A DNA stretch of 57,627 nucleotides, from positions 1-57,627 of the forward strand of contig NZ_VTOL01000025.1 of NCBI RefSeq assembly GCF_009801115.1. The letters are read 5' to 3'. A program made the position numbers and the translations under genes. The DNA comes from Dyadobacter sp. 3J3. GTDB lineage: Bacteria > Bacteroidota > Bacteroidia > Cytophagales > Spirosomataceae. Positions 18,758 through 26,668 of the stretch are shown here, piece by piece; position 1 is the first letter of the stretch, and every line of letters starts with the position of its first letter. Under the pieces are notes generated by a model. The model saw nothing but the letters and a program-made list of their open reading frames with translations. It ran no database searches and was not told where the DNA came from.

Positions 18758-18926
18758 TCACCGTTAAATAAGTTTTCCCTCCAAAATAGTTAGTTTGTAC
18801 AATACAGGTAACTGTATTGGAGCACCCGATTCTATCTAAATACCTGCCATGCTTGATACTACTTATTTTGATGCTTACGAAAGCGGAACGTTCCGTAATT
18901 TCTGCGGACCGTCGCAGTTTCACAAA
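18758..18926 (+). repeat. Direct repeat, left copy of a BRCT-gene 5' region
   Basis: These 169 bp closely match 23373-23542. The match covers the leader (TCACCGTTAAATAAGTTTTC), the spacer and the first 26 codons of the BRCT-domain gene. The repeat shows that a second Rpn-BRCT unit once stood here. The conserved leader upstream of the start may hold the promoter of the BRCT gene. Confidence 0.88.
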
Positions 18927-18938
18927 CCGTTCTCTTAA
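18849..18938 (+). pseudogene. 5' fragment of a second BRCT-domain gene
   Basis: ATG at 18849 opens 29 codons reading MLDTTYFDAYESGTFRNFCG and then PSQFHKPFS before TAA. The first 26 codons match the intact gene at 23465, which has MLDTTYFDAYDSGTFRNFCA. The homology ends at codon 26, right where the truncated frame diverges, so the rest was deleted or replaced. It has no BRCT domain and is not functional. Confidence 0.85.
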
Positions 18939-19042
18939 TCCGGAATCGGTGTGTTGTTCATTAGAAATTTGTCAGACATCAAACGTTCGACCGATCTACT
19001 AAACGAAAATCAATGATCAGGCCTTTTTATCAGTGCCAATCC

Positions 19043-19082
19043 ATGAAGCGTGCTTCATTAATGCTGATTTTCGCTAAGTTTG
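19043..19082 (+). promoter_or_regulatory. Candidate promoter and operator of the sce7726 operon
   Basis: TAAGTTTG at 19075-19082 fits the Bacteroidota -7 consensus TAnnTTTG. The perfect inverted repeat ATGAAGC-GT-GCTTCAT at 19043-19058 covers the place where the -33 element should be, and no clear TTG is visible there. A repressor bound to the palindrome would block this promoter. It lies about 60 bp before the sce7726 start. Confidence 0.4.
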
Positions 19083-19142
19083 CATCTTAAATGCTGTATA
19101 ATAATTATCATACGGAGTTTACATTATCTTGACAAAATAAAA

Positions 19143-20027
19143 ATGCTTGCTCAAAAATCTTCTGATATCATTGATCCAAGGCGTCTTTCACGGCTGATCA
19201 ATAATGCTGCCCTCAAGGCAGTGATAACAGGAGACAAGTCAGGCGCGTACATTAAAAGAATGAAAAAAATGCTTTCATGGGATAGCATGGAGGCAGATAG
19301 GCCAAAGACAGTCAATGATTTGATTCATTACGCTTATCAACATCTTTTAAAAGAATATCGCTACGAATATCTCTACAAATCTGCACTGCTCAATGAGTTT
19401 GTTTTGAGGAATTACTCACTAGCGGACACCATTTTATTGAATGAGTTTAGAATTGGGAAGTCCAAGGCTGACACCGTTCTGGTAAATGGCACAAATAAGG
19501 TCTTTGAAATAAAAACAGAACTGGACTCCGCTGATCGGCTAAATTCGCAAGTTGCTGATTATTACAAGGCGTTCTCTGAGGTATACATTGTTACCCATAT
19601 TAGTCTGATTGAGAAGTATAACCAAATTGTGCAGTCTGAGGTCGGCTTACTAGCGTTTTCTAACGAAGGTGGTATATCAGTCATCCGTAGCGCAAGAGTC
19701 AATAATTCAATGCTCGACTGTGCAGTAATGTTCAAATCTCTTCGTAAAAGCGAATATCTGGAAATGACCCGGCTCATCTGTGGATACATTCCAAACACAA
19801 CTCCCGTCAAGCTTTTCACTGAGTGCCTGGAGATAGTCGGTCAGTTTGAAACTGAGTTTGTTCAAAAAAAATATTTAGAGGTTATCAAGAAAAGAATTAA
19901 TAAAGAAACCAACGATTTAATAGTATCCGGTGCTTTGCCAGAATACATAAAATTTTCATGTTATCACCTCAATCTGAATTCAAATTCCTACCTTACTTTG
20001 ATTAAAAGATTGAATAGTAAACTCTAA
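19143..20027 (+). CDS. sce7726 family protein, PD-(D/E)xK-like
   Basis: The protein matches the sce7726 family, a poorly characterised group named after a Sorangium gene. The best start is MLAQKSSDII at 19143; an upstream frame from 19080 looks untranslated. In the 294-residue chain, Asp110 (KSKADTVLV) is followed by Glu122-x-Lys124 (FEIKTELDS). This is the Asp/ExK pattern of PD-(D/E)xK nucleases. The rest is helical. The sce7725-family gene follows 10 bp downstream and a RES gene after that, so the three form one operon. Nuclease activity is inferred from the motif; the biological role is not known to me. Confidence 0.85.
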   Translation: MLAQKSSDIIDPRRLSRLINNAALKAVITGDKSGAYIKRMKKMLSWDSMEADRPKTVNDLIHYAYQHLLKEYRYEYLYKSALLNEFVLRNYSLADTILLNEFRIGKSKADTVLVNGTNKVFEIKTELDSADRLNSQVADYYKAFSEVYIVTHISLIEKYNQIVQSEVGLLAFSNEGGISVIRSARVNNSMLDCAVMFKSLRKSEYLEMTRLICGYIPNTTPVKLFTECLEIVGQFETEFVQKKYLEVIKKRINKETNDLIVSGALPEYIKFSCYHLNLNSNSYLTLIKRLNSKL

Positions 20028-20037
20028 ATAATTCTCC

Positions 20038-20976
20038 ATGTATTTCCCCTTTCTGCGTGGCAAACAATTTGAACTATTAGCACTACGGGAATTAGCGGCA
20101 TTACCACTAGACCCGGAAAAAATATCACCCATTATAGAACCGGTAAAAAGAGATCTAAAAAGTATATTGACTGCTGCGAAAACGCTAACCAGGCAGAAAA
20201 TTGAAATTCAGCTAATTGTAAATCCTGAGCATGGAGATCTCAAAACAGCAAAGGGAGATGTACTTGACTTTATCGACAATTTACCAGCCCATGGTGTTAC
20301 AAACGTAGTGCCAACCTTTATAATCAATAGTGAAAAAGATTTCGTTTTCTTCAAATCTACGATTGTTGAAAGAGGTTATGATCAATCAGGATACAGCGTC
20401 GTACAGCTCAATACCATTACATCGACCAACGAACTGTCAACCCTTATCGGAAAAACAGCGGCAAAAAATGTCTTTATCCAGATCAATCATATTTTCGGTT
20501 TGAAAAGAAAGTACAACAAGGAAATTTTATCCTACCTCAACGATCCTTTTGTAAAACAGAAAAAAAACGCCGACTATGAACAGTATCCGGACGAAAATTT
20601 CTCAAACGATTATTTCTATTTCAGTGAGGAGGGTTATAAGGGTTTTGCGGATTATCTGACAATTGGTGGAGAATATATCGAAGGAGGTATGTTGCCTTAC
20701 GCAGTCGCTATTCATTTGACTTATAAAGATCCCGATAGCGAAGATATCAGAATATGCCACTTTCTGTCCGACAGTAATGACGGTATAGAAGATACCGCCG
20801 GTAAATTTTATGAAGCGCTGACAAAGCTGGTGAAATTTGTAAACAATCGTGATTTAGACTCCCTCGCAATTCGGCAATTCAAAGATTATTATGAGCGGCA
20901 AGCTTTTCCCGGTCTGGGAATTATCAAAAAGCTGTCAATCATGCATCACATCGAATTGGTACAATCCCTTCTTTGA
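20038..20976 (+). CDS. sce7725 family ('beta family') protein
   Basis: The start MYFPFLRGKQFELLALREL is typical of sce7725/Beta_protein family members, which often sit next to sce7726 genes. The 312-residue chain alternates helix and strand (PIIEPVKRD, IQLIVNPEHGDL, VVPTFIINSEKDF, VVQLNTI, NVFIQINHIFG), like a TIM-barrel-type fold. The family is linked by name to a phage 'beta' protein; its biochemical activity is not established as far as I know. It lies 10 bp after sce7726 and 5 bp before the RES gene. The conserved triad suggests that the three products act together. Confidence 0.83.
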   Translation: MYFPFLRGKQFELLALRELAALPLDPEKISPIIEPVKRDLKSILTAAKTLTRQKIEIQLIVNPEHGDLKTAKGDVLDFIDNLPAHGVTNVVPTFIINSEKDFVFFKSTIVERGYDQSGYSVVQLNTITSTNELSTLIGKTAAKNVFIQINHIFGLKRKYNKEILSYLNDPFVKQKKNADYEQYPDENFSNDYFYFSEEGYKGFADYLTIGGEYIEGGMLPYAVAIHLTYKDPDSEDIRICHFLSDSNDGIEDTAGKFYEALTKLVKFVNNRDLDSLAIRQFKDYYERQAFPGLGIIKKLSIMHHIELVQSLL

Positions 20977-20981
20977 TTTAC

Positions 20982-22070
20982 ATGAACTGCAGCGCGAACT
21001 GTTTTTCCGATCATGCTATTAAAGCATTCATTACTTCGATGGCAACGGCCACTGGACTTTGTCAATTCTCGAATGCATCAGCCGTATCTGTCATTGATAT
21101 TAAACTTCTTGCGGACAAATTTGATAATCTGCTATCTACCTATTCAGTTGTTTCCGGTTTTGACCCCGCTGAACCACATGGAGAGCAGGTGATGATCTTT
21201 GATCACATATTGTCCTATTGGCCAAATCTATTTGACAATCAGGTACTTCCTGTCGGCCAGTGTCAATTACTATTACAAAGCATTGCCAAAGAATCAGCAA
21301 ACTACGACCGCAGGTTGTTCGAAGAGCCTGTTTATTTTAACCCGCAATACAATACAGACGCTCAGGAGCTGGGCTTGAAATGGGATGTATTTACAACTGA
21401 GATAAAAAGCAAAAACAGGTTCTTTCTTACAGAAATGATCGATACAGACACGCTGAGATCGGTTTTTGAAAGGCTGAATAAAACCTATTCAACTGGCACT
21501 GTCTTCTACCGGGGTCGAATATCAGATACGCCTCTTTCCATTGACAAAATGGGCAAGCCGCCCAAAGAAAAGACAAGTGCCGGGAGAGCTAATCCTGTTG
21601 GAATACCGTATTTATATATGTCCAATGATCAGGAGACAACTCTTTACGAAACACGAATAAGTTTACATGAGACGATTACACTGGGCGATTTCATTACTAC
21701 TGCTCCTCTCAGTGTTGTAAGTTTGAAAAATGTAAATGAATACGGTCCATTCGATATTGAAACAAAGGGATTTAGTATTGAAGAATTTATCCGGGTAAAA
21801 TCTTATTTACTGAAGCTAGGTTCCGAGCTATCCAAACCAGTCAGAAAACAGGACAGTGATCTTGATTATCTCCCCACGCAATTTCTTTGTGAGTTCATCA
21901 AATCCATTGGATTTGACGCAGTGGAGTATAGAAGCGCAATGAATCCATCCGGCTTTAACCTTGCAGTTTTCAATGATCACAAGCTCAGCTGCACCAGTAC
22001 TCAATTCTACTCTGTAAGCGAGCTTCATTACGTTTGGGAGCAAACAGGGTTGGTTACCAGTATGAGTTAA
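20982..22070 (+). CDS. RES domain NAD+ phosphorylase-like toxin
   Basis: The C-terminal half is a RES domain: FYRGR with the conserved Arg, GIPYLYMSNDQETTLYETR with Tyr, Ser and Glu, and DYLPTQFLCEFIKSIGFDAV. RES proteins consume NAD+ and act as toxins in RES-Xre pairs. The N-terminal 150 residues begin MNCSANCFSDHAIKAFI, a Cys-containing helical domain like the HEPN/RES N-terminal domain. I start at ATG 20982, five bases after the preceding stop; a TTG at 20973 would overlap that stop. There is no Xre antitoxin next to it. The two upstream gene products may keep it silent or trigger it. NAD+ depletion during infection is the likely outcome (inference). Confidence 0.86.
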   Translation: MNCSANCFSDHAIKAFITSMATATGLCQFSNASAVSVIDIKLLADKFDNLLSTYSVVSGFDPAEPHGEQVMIFDHILSYWPNLFDNQVLPVGQCQLLLQSIAKESANYDRRLFEEPVYFNPQYNTDAQELGLKWDVFTTEIKSKNRFFLTEMIDTDTLRSVFERLNKTYSTGTVFYRGRISDTPLSIDKMGKPPKEKTSAGRANPVGIPYLYMSNDQETTLYETRISLHETITLGDFITTAPLSVVSLKNVNEYGPFDIETKGFSIEEFIRVKSYLLKLGSELSKPVRKQDSDLDYLPTQFLCEFIKSIGFDAVEYRSAMNPSGFNLAVFNDHKLSCTSTQFYSVSELHYVWEQTGLVTSMS

Positions 22071-22347
22071 TCTAATGGTTCTTCGGAGCTGGACCCCTTT
22101 GTATGTTCCCAGCCAATAAGCCCATATTTTGTAGGGCAACGATTCCGTTTTCGACACTTGATCCCGGTATTTGGAAGCAAATAAAACGATAAGAGAATCC
22201 TATCTTGCCCGATATATCCCGCGATAACTCCAATAAGCTCACTCAGTTCACTTAAAAATTTCAGAAATCCTGCTATCTTGGGCCCCATGGGCAAAATCAC
22301 CTCCATACACGACTCCTTCCGAATCGTCGGACAGAATCCGAGCCATT

Positions 22348-23217
22348 ATGGCTGATAGGAACATTGCAATTGAATATTTCCAAAGTTACCTGCCGCCATT
22401 TATAGCCGGACAACTGGATTTTTCCACACTTACGCAGCTGCCAGACGTTTATGTATCTGCAGAATTGCAGAAAACGATGTCAGACATTGTATATTCTTGC
22501 CAAAGGAAGGATCGAAAGGGAAAAATAAAAGTATCGCTGTTGATTAAGCATAAGAGTTACACCGATAAGTACACTCCTGTTCAAATAGGCAGCTACATTT
22601 TTTCTGGATTGCAGAAACAAATTGAGGCTAAGGAAAAGCAGCTTTCACTTATCATTCCAGTACTATTATATCATGGAAAGGAAAAATGGGAATACCATAC
22701 TCTGGGCGATCTTTTCAAAAATTTAGAACCTGAATGGAAGCAGTTTCTCCCAGAATTCGACTTCGTCTATAATAATCTTGGTAACTTATCGGACGAGCAG
22801 GTGGAATTATTGCACAATAAATTTCTTGTCGCGTCGCTGCTAGCTTTAAAACATACATTTGATAAAGAGTGGCTGGAAGTCAATCTTTTGAGGCTACTGT
22901 CTATTCCAGAACATGTTCCCGAGAACTTGCTAAGTAAGTTCATTGTTTATATATTTGAAAGTAGCGGATTCAAGGAAGAGCAAATCATAATGACAATTGA
23001 GACATTACCGTTAGAATTAAAGAATACTGTCATGAGCACATTAGACATTTTTGTTGAAAAGGGAAAAAAGATCGGTCGTCAGGAGGGGGTTAACGAAACA
23101 CTTTTTAAAAACACGCAGAACATGCTTCTGAAAGGCTTTGCTGTCGATACTATTTGTGATATACTGGAAGTGACACCCGATTATGTCGCCCGTGTTCAAA
23201 ATGAGATGAGCAAGTAA
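22348..23217 (+). CDS. Rpn family recombination-promoting nuclease, probably inactive
   Basis: Rpn (PDDEXK_9, transposase-like) proteins cut DNA in a RecA-independent recombination pathway. The body is typical: MADRNIAIEYFQSYLPPFIA, then SDIVYSC with the motif Asp46, then YTDKYTPVQIGSYIF, and the HTH-like tail EVTPDYVARVQNEMSK. Two defects stand out. The usual motif LLIEHKS reads LLIKHKS here, so the catalytic Glu is Lys67. The expected N-terminus MGKITSIHDSF is encoded from 22287 in another frame, which runs into TGA at 22353, so a small indel has cut it off. The protein is therefore probably dead or only DNA-binding. A C-terminal fragment of a second copy lies at 18178-18297. Confidence 0.82.
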   Translation: MADRNIAIEYFQSYLPPFIAGQLDFSTLTQLPDVYVSAELQKTMSDIVYSCQRKDRKGKIKVSLLIKHKSYTDKYTPVQIGSYIFSGLQKQIEAKEKQLSLIIPVLLYHGKEKWEYHTLGDLFKNLEPEWKQFLPEFDFVYNNLGNLSDEQVELLHNKFLVASLLALKHTFDKEWLEVNLLRLLSIPEHVPENLLSKFIVYIFESSGFKEEQIIMTIETLPLELKNTVMSTLDIFVEKGKKIGRQEGVNETLFKNTQNMLLKGFAVDTICDILEVTPDYVARVQNEMSK

Positions 23218-23372
23218 GATTATTTGCTAAATTCCGTTACATATAATTTTTACGGTACTGCAACCTTGCCTAATCCCACCCCTAAATTTCAATTCTTCAC
23301 AAGAAAAGTAATATCGAAAAACTTTTAAGCTTCCTGGCTGAACAAGATTTCTGCTCAGCCGGTACTATACTC

Positions 23373-23542
23373 TCACCGTTAAATAAGTTTTCCCTCCCAA
23401 ATAGTTAATTTGTACTACTCAGGTTACTATATTTAGATTACCCGATTCTATCTAAATATTTTCCATGCTTGATACTACTTATTTTGACGCTTACGACAGC
23501 GGCACGTTCCGTAATTTCTGTGCACCAGCGCAGCTTCACAAA
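23373..23542 (+). repeat. Direct repeat, right copy of a BRCT-gene 5' region
   Basis: This is the partner of the repeat at 18758-18926. It includes the leader and first 26 codons of the BRCT gene. The distance between copies is about 4.6 kb, and the sce7726-sce7725-RES operon lies between them. Recombination between the copies would delete the operon and the Rpn gene. Confidence 0.88.
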
Positions 23543-24376
23543 GACCTAAATACCCTCTATGGCCTGATCGTAGGCATACAAGCAGATGGGCACATCAACG
23601 AAACAGAAATTGAGCTTCTGCATTCCTGGGTGAATTCCATCGGTACGTTAAAATCCAAAGCACCTTATTTCAAACTGGTTGCAAAAATCAATGAAATTCT
23701 GGAAGACGGCATCGTGACTGTCGAAGAAGCAGAGGATCTGATCTGGCTTTGCCGGAGCTATCTCGACTATAATACCAATCCTTACTATGACGTGATCACC
23801 TCCGCTACACAACAGCTCGGAGGATTTTTGGCCGGAATATCTGCTGACAATACCATTAACGCAGGTGAGCTAAACGCTCTGCGTAACTGGTCCTCAGAAA
23901 ACGAATCATTATTCAATACCTGGCCGTTTGATGCCCTGCTTCCTGCTATCGACAGAATTAGTGCTGATAGACAGCTTCCGGCAGACGAGCACGGTGAACT
24001 GCTTTCATTTTGCCGTTCTGTTTCTGCGATTAAACCAGTTGGGCAGACAAAAACTGAAACCGTTGCCAAGCTGCCCATGCAGGCAGTTTCCATTCTCATC
24101 CAGGACTCAACCTTTTGTTTTACCGGAGAATCTCCGAACTACACCCGCAAGGAGCTGGCTAAAATCGTGGAGATGTACGGTGGTGTTGCAGCGGCGTCCG
24201 TTACTACACAACTTCATTACCTCGTTATTTGCGATGTCCCCAATCCAGCCTGGGCATTTCAGATGTATGGGCGTAAGGTTGAGAAAGCAATGAACATGAA
24301 AAAGAAAGGTTCAGGGCCGGAAGTAGTTTTTGAACAGGATTTGCTTGATGTGCTTAAAACTTTCGGGTATTCGTAA
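23465..24376 (+). CDS. BRCT domain protein with helical (TerB-like) N-terminal region
   Basis: The C-terminal 90 residues, from about 213, form a BRCT domain: STFCFTGESPNYTRKELAKI, then VEMYGGVAAASVTTQLHYLV, then the AWAFQMYGRKVEKAM region. It is close to the BRCT domain of NAD-dependent DNA ligase, which binds DNA ends or phosphopeptides. The first 200 residues form two helical repeats with acidic turns (GIQADGHINETEIELLHSWV, EDGIVTVEEAEDLIWLCRSY, AGISADNTINAGELNALRNW). They resemble TerB-like or EF-hand-like tellurite-resistance folds. At 303 residues it looks complete. It lies 177 bp before the Gabija genes on the same strand. A truncated copy sits at 18849. Confidence 0.83.
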   Translation: MLDTTYFDAYDSGTFRNFCAPAQLHKDLNTLYGLIVGIQADGHINETEIELLHSWVNSIGTLKSKAPYFKLVAKINEILEDGIVTVEEAEDLIWLCRSYLDYNTNPYYDVITSATQQLGGFLAGISADNTINAGELNALRNWSSENESLFNTWPFDALLPAIDRISADRQLPADEHGELLSFCRSVSAIKPVGQTKTETVAKLPMQAVSILIQDSTFCFTGESPNYTRKELAKIVEMYGGVAAASVTTQLHYLVICDVPNPAWAFQMYGRKVEKAMNMKKKGSGPEVVFEQDLLDVLKTFGYS

Positions 24377-24553
24377 TCTTGACATATAGATTAGTATGTA
24401 TTTCTGGAGGCATAGGCCGTTATTCATTAATAACCATTTTTTGCCATACGAATAGGACTCAGTTTTTCTTCCTTATCAAGGAATGGTCTGTGCACAAAGT
24501 CAAAAGTTGGGAAATCGGATTATTTAAACGCTAAAAAGTAGAACAAAATTTCA

Positions 24554-26668
24554 ATGCATATTTCTGCTCTATCAATTCGAAATTTTAGAAATTTTAAGAA
24601 TGCCAAATTTTTATTCAACAGTGGCATAAATACTGTTATTGGCGAAAATGGTTCAGGGAAGTCTAATTTATTCTTTGCACTTCGTTTATTACTAGACGAT
24701 AGTTTGCCACGAAACCTCCGGCTTTCAGAAGGAGATTTCAATCGAGGAATAAGTTTGAATTGGCGTGGACATTGGATAATAATTTCACTAGAATTTGAAA
24801 ATTTAGATTCTAGCGAAGAAGCCAAAGCGCTTGCTATCCAAATCAGTGGCCGTATAGACACTCAAAATAAGGGCAGTTATGCACTTTTTTTCCGCCCAAA
24901 GTTCTTAATTCGAAAAGAGTTGTATGATTACTCGATGACGCCAGATAAGAATGGAGCGGGATTAAAGCTGATTCTTGAAAAAATCACTGTTAAAGAATAT
25001 GAGACTGTTTTTTTGTGTAGGGGTGGTGGCGATTTTTGTGAAGATGCTGTATATCAAAGGTACATAGGTAATTTTGAGGCAATCGAATTTCCTGATCCTG
25101 AGGACAAGGAGGAATTAGTTTTTGGTACTTGGTTGTCGAATGAAATTAATATTCATAACGAGATATCTTGCACTTTTATAAAGGCATTGCGGGATGTGGA
25201 AGCCGATCTTCGATCGTATAATAATAACCCTCTGGTGAGTTTATTAAGAGGGAAGGAAAAGACGGTTAATGTAGAAAAACAGGAAGAAATAATCGGTAGT
25301 ATTAATGAACTGAATACTCAAATAAGTGAACTTGATGAAGTCAAGGAAGTGAAAATGGGTGTTGATCGCAGCATTAAGGAAGCAGTTGGTACTACTTATG
25401 CTCCTAATATTAATATTAAATCTGAGCTTCCTAATGAAATGGAACGTCTTTTCCAGTCACTAAAATTATGGGTTGGTGATCCAGATGAGGCCGGATACGA
25501 GGGCCGAATTGGGGAATTAAGTCTAGGAGGAGCAAATCTTATTTATCTATCTCTAAAACTGCTCGAGTACGAAAAAGTTAAAAATGATAAGATAGCAAAT
25601 TTGCTTCTTGTAGAAGAGCCGGAAGCGCATATTCACACGCATATTCAGAAAACACTATTTGAAAGCCTTCGAGAAAATAAAACTCAAGTGATAATTAGTA
25701 CGCATTCGACACACATCTCGTCTGTCAGCAAAATAAGCAGTGTTAACATACTAGCTCGCGGACAGCAGGAAGCAGAGATATATCATCCATTTAAGAACTT
25801 AAATAAAGATTCCATTGGGCGTATTGAACGTTACCTTGATGCCGTTCGAAGCAATCTACTTTTTGCGAAAGGCGTACTATTGGTGGAGGGAGATGCTGAG
25901 CAAATCCTTATTCCCGAACTATTCAAACAAGTTATTGGGCTTTCTTTGGACGAAATAGGAGTGAGTCTTGTAAATATTGGCAGCACTGGATTTAAAAACG
26001 TTGCGCGACTTTTTCACGAAGATAGAATAAGAAAATATTGCGCAATCATAACGGATCGGGATTCATCCGTTATTTCTCTGCCAGAAGACTCTGACTTAGA
26101 CACCAAATATCAGAAGAGCTGCCGGGCGTCACAAAAAAGCGGCGACGAGAGAATGGTTGCTCTCGAGAAGCTTTGCGATGATAGTTGGTTTCTCGAAGCT
26201 TTTTACGCTGATTATACTTTCGAGGTTGATCTACTTCTTTGTGACAATAGCCTAGAATTTACAAATTGCCTCAATAGAATTTATAAAAATCCTTCAAATG
26301 TCTCAAAATCAAAGGAGAAGCTTGAAAATAAGACGCCCGAAGTGGCAGGCGTAGAAGTTTTACGTCTGGCTAATAAATATGGAAAGGGCTGGCTTGCTCT
26401 TTTAGTAGCTGAACAGGTAACGTGTAACACCTATATTCCAGAATATATTTTGGATGCGATTGCATTCGCCTCTTCTCATATCAACGAAGCTTCAAAAGCT
26501 AAGGCGGTCAAACATAGGTTGCAGTGTATGAGAAGTGATGTATCAATGTTGTATACGGAAGAAGCAAAAAAATTTGAAGACAAAGATAAATCGATTGAGA
26601 CTTTGCTAGAAGAGTTTTGTGAGATTTTTGAAGATGATCAGCTAACACTATTTTTGAAATGTCTATGA
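24554..26668 (+). CDS. gajA: Gabija GajA, OLD-family ATPase with Toprim nuclease
   Basis: GajA is a DNA-nicking endonuclease whose activity is held down by nucleotides and released when phage replication depletes them. The 704-residue protein has the Walker A loop GENGSGKSN at 30-38, the ABC signature LSLGGANLIYL, and the Walker B motif LLLVEEPEAHIH. A C-terminal Toprim domain has GVLLVEGDAE near 438-448 and ITDRDSS near 498-504. All motif acids are present. The N-terminus ISALSIRNFRNFKNAKF is typical. It overlaps the helicase gene by 10 bp, the usual coupling of gajA and gajB. The pair forms a complete Gabija system. Confidence 0.93.
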   Translation: MHISALSIRNFRNFKNAKFLFNSGINTVIGENGSGKSNLFFALRLLLDDSLPRNLRLSEGDFNRGISLNWRGHWIIISLEFENLDSSEEAKALAIQISGRIDTQNKGSYALFFRPKFLIRKELYDYSMTPDKNGAGLKLILEKITVKEYETVFLCRGGGDFCEDAVYQRYIGNFEAIEFPDPEDKEELVFGTWLSNEINIHNEISCTFIKALRDVEADLRSYNNNPLVSLLRGKEKTVNVEKQEEIIGSINELNTQISELDEVKEVKMGVDRSIKEAVGTTYAPNINIKSELPNEMERLFQSLKLWVGDPDEAGYEGRIGELSLGGANLIYLSLKLLEYEKVKNDKIANLLLVEEPEAHIHTHIQKTLFESLRENKTQVIISTHSTHISSVSKISSVNILARGQQEAEIYHPFKNLNKDSIGRIERYLDAVRSNLLFAKGVLLVEGDAEQILIPELFKQVIGLSLDEIGVSLVNIGSTGFKNVARLFHEDRIRKYCAIITDRDSSVISLPEDSDLDTKYQKSCRASQKSGDERMVALEKLCDDSWFLEAFYADYTFEVDLLLCDNSLEFTNCLNRIYKNPSNVSKSKEKLENKTPEVAGVEVLRLANKYGKGWLALLVAEQVTCNTYIPEYILDAIAFASSHINEASKAKAVKHRLQCMRSDVSMLYTEEAKKFEDKDKSIETLLEEFCEIFEDDQLTLFLKCL

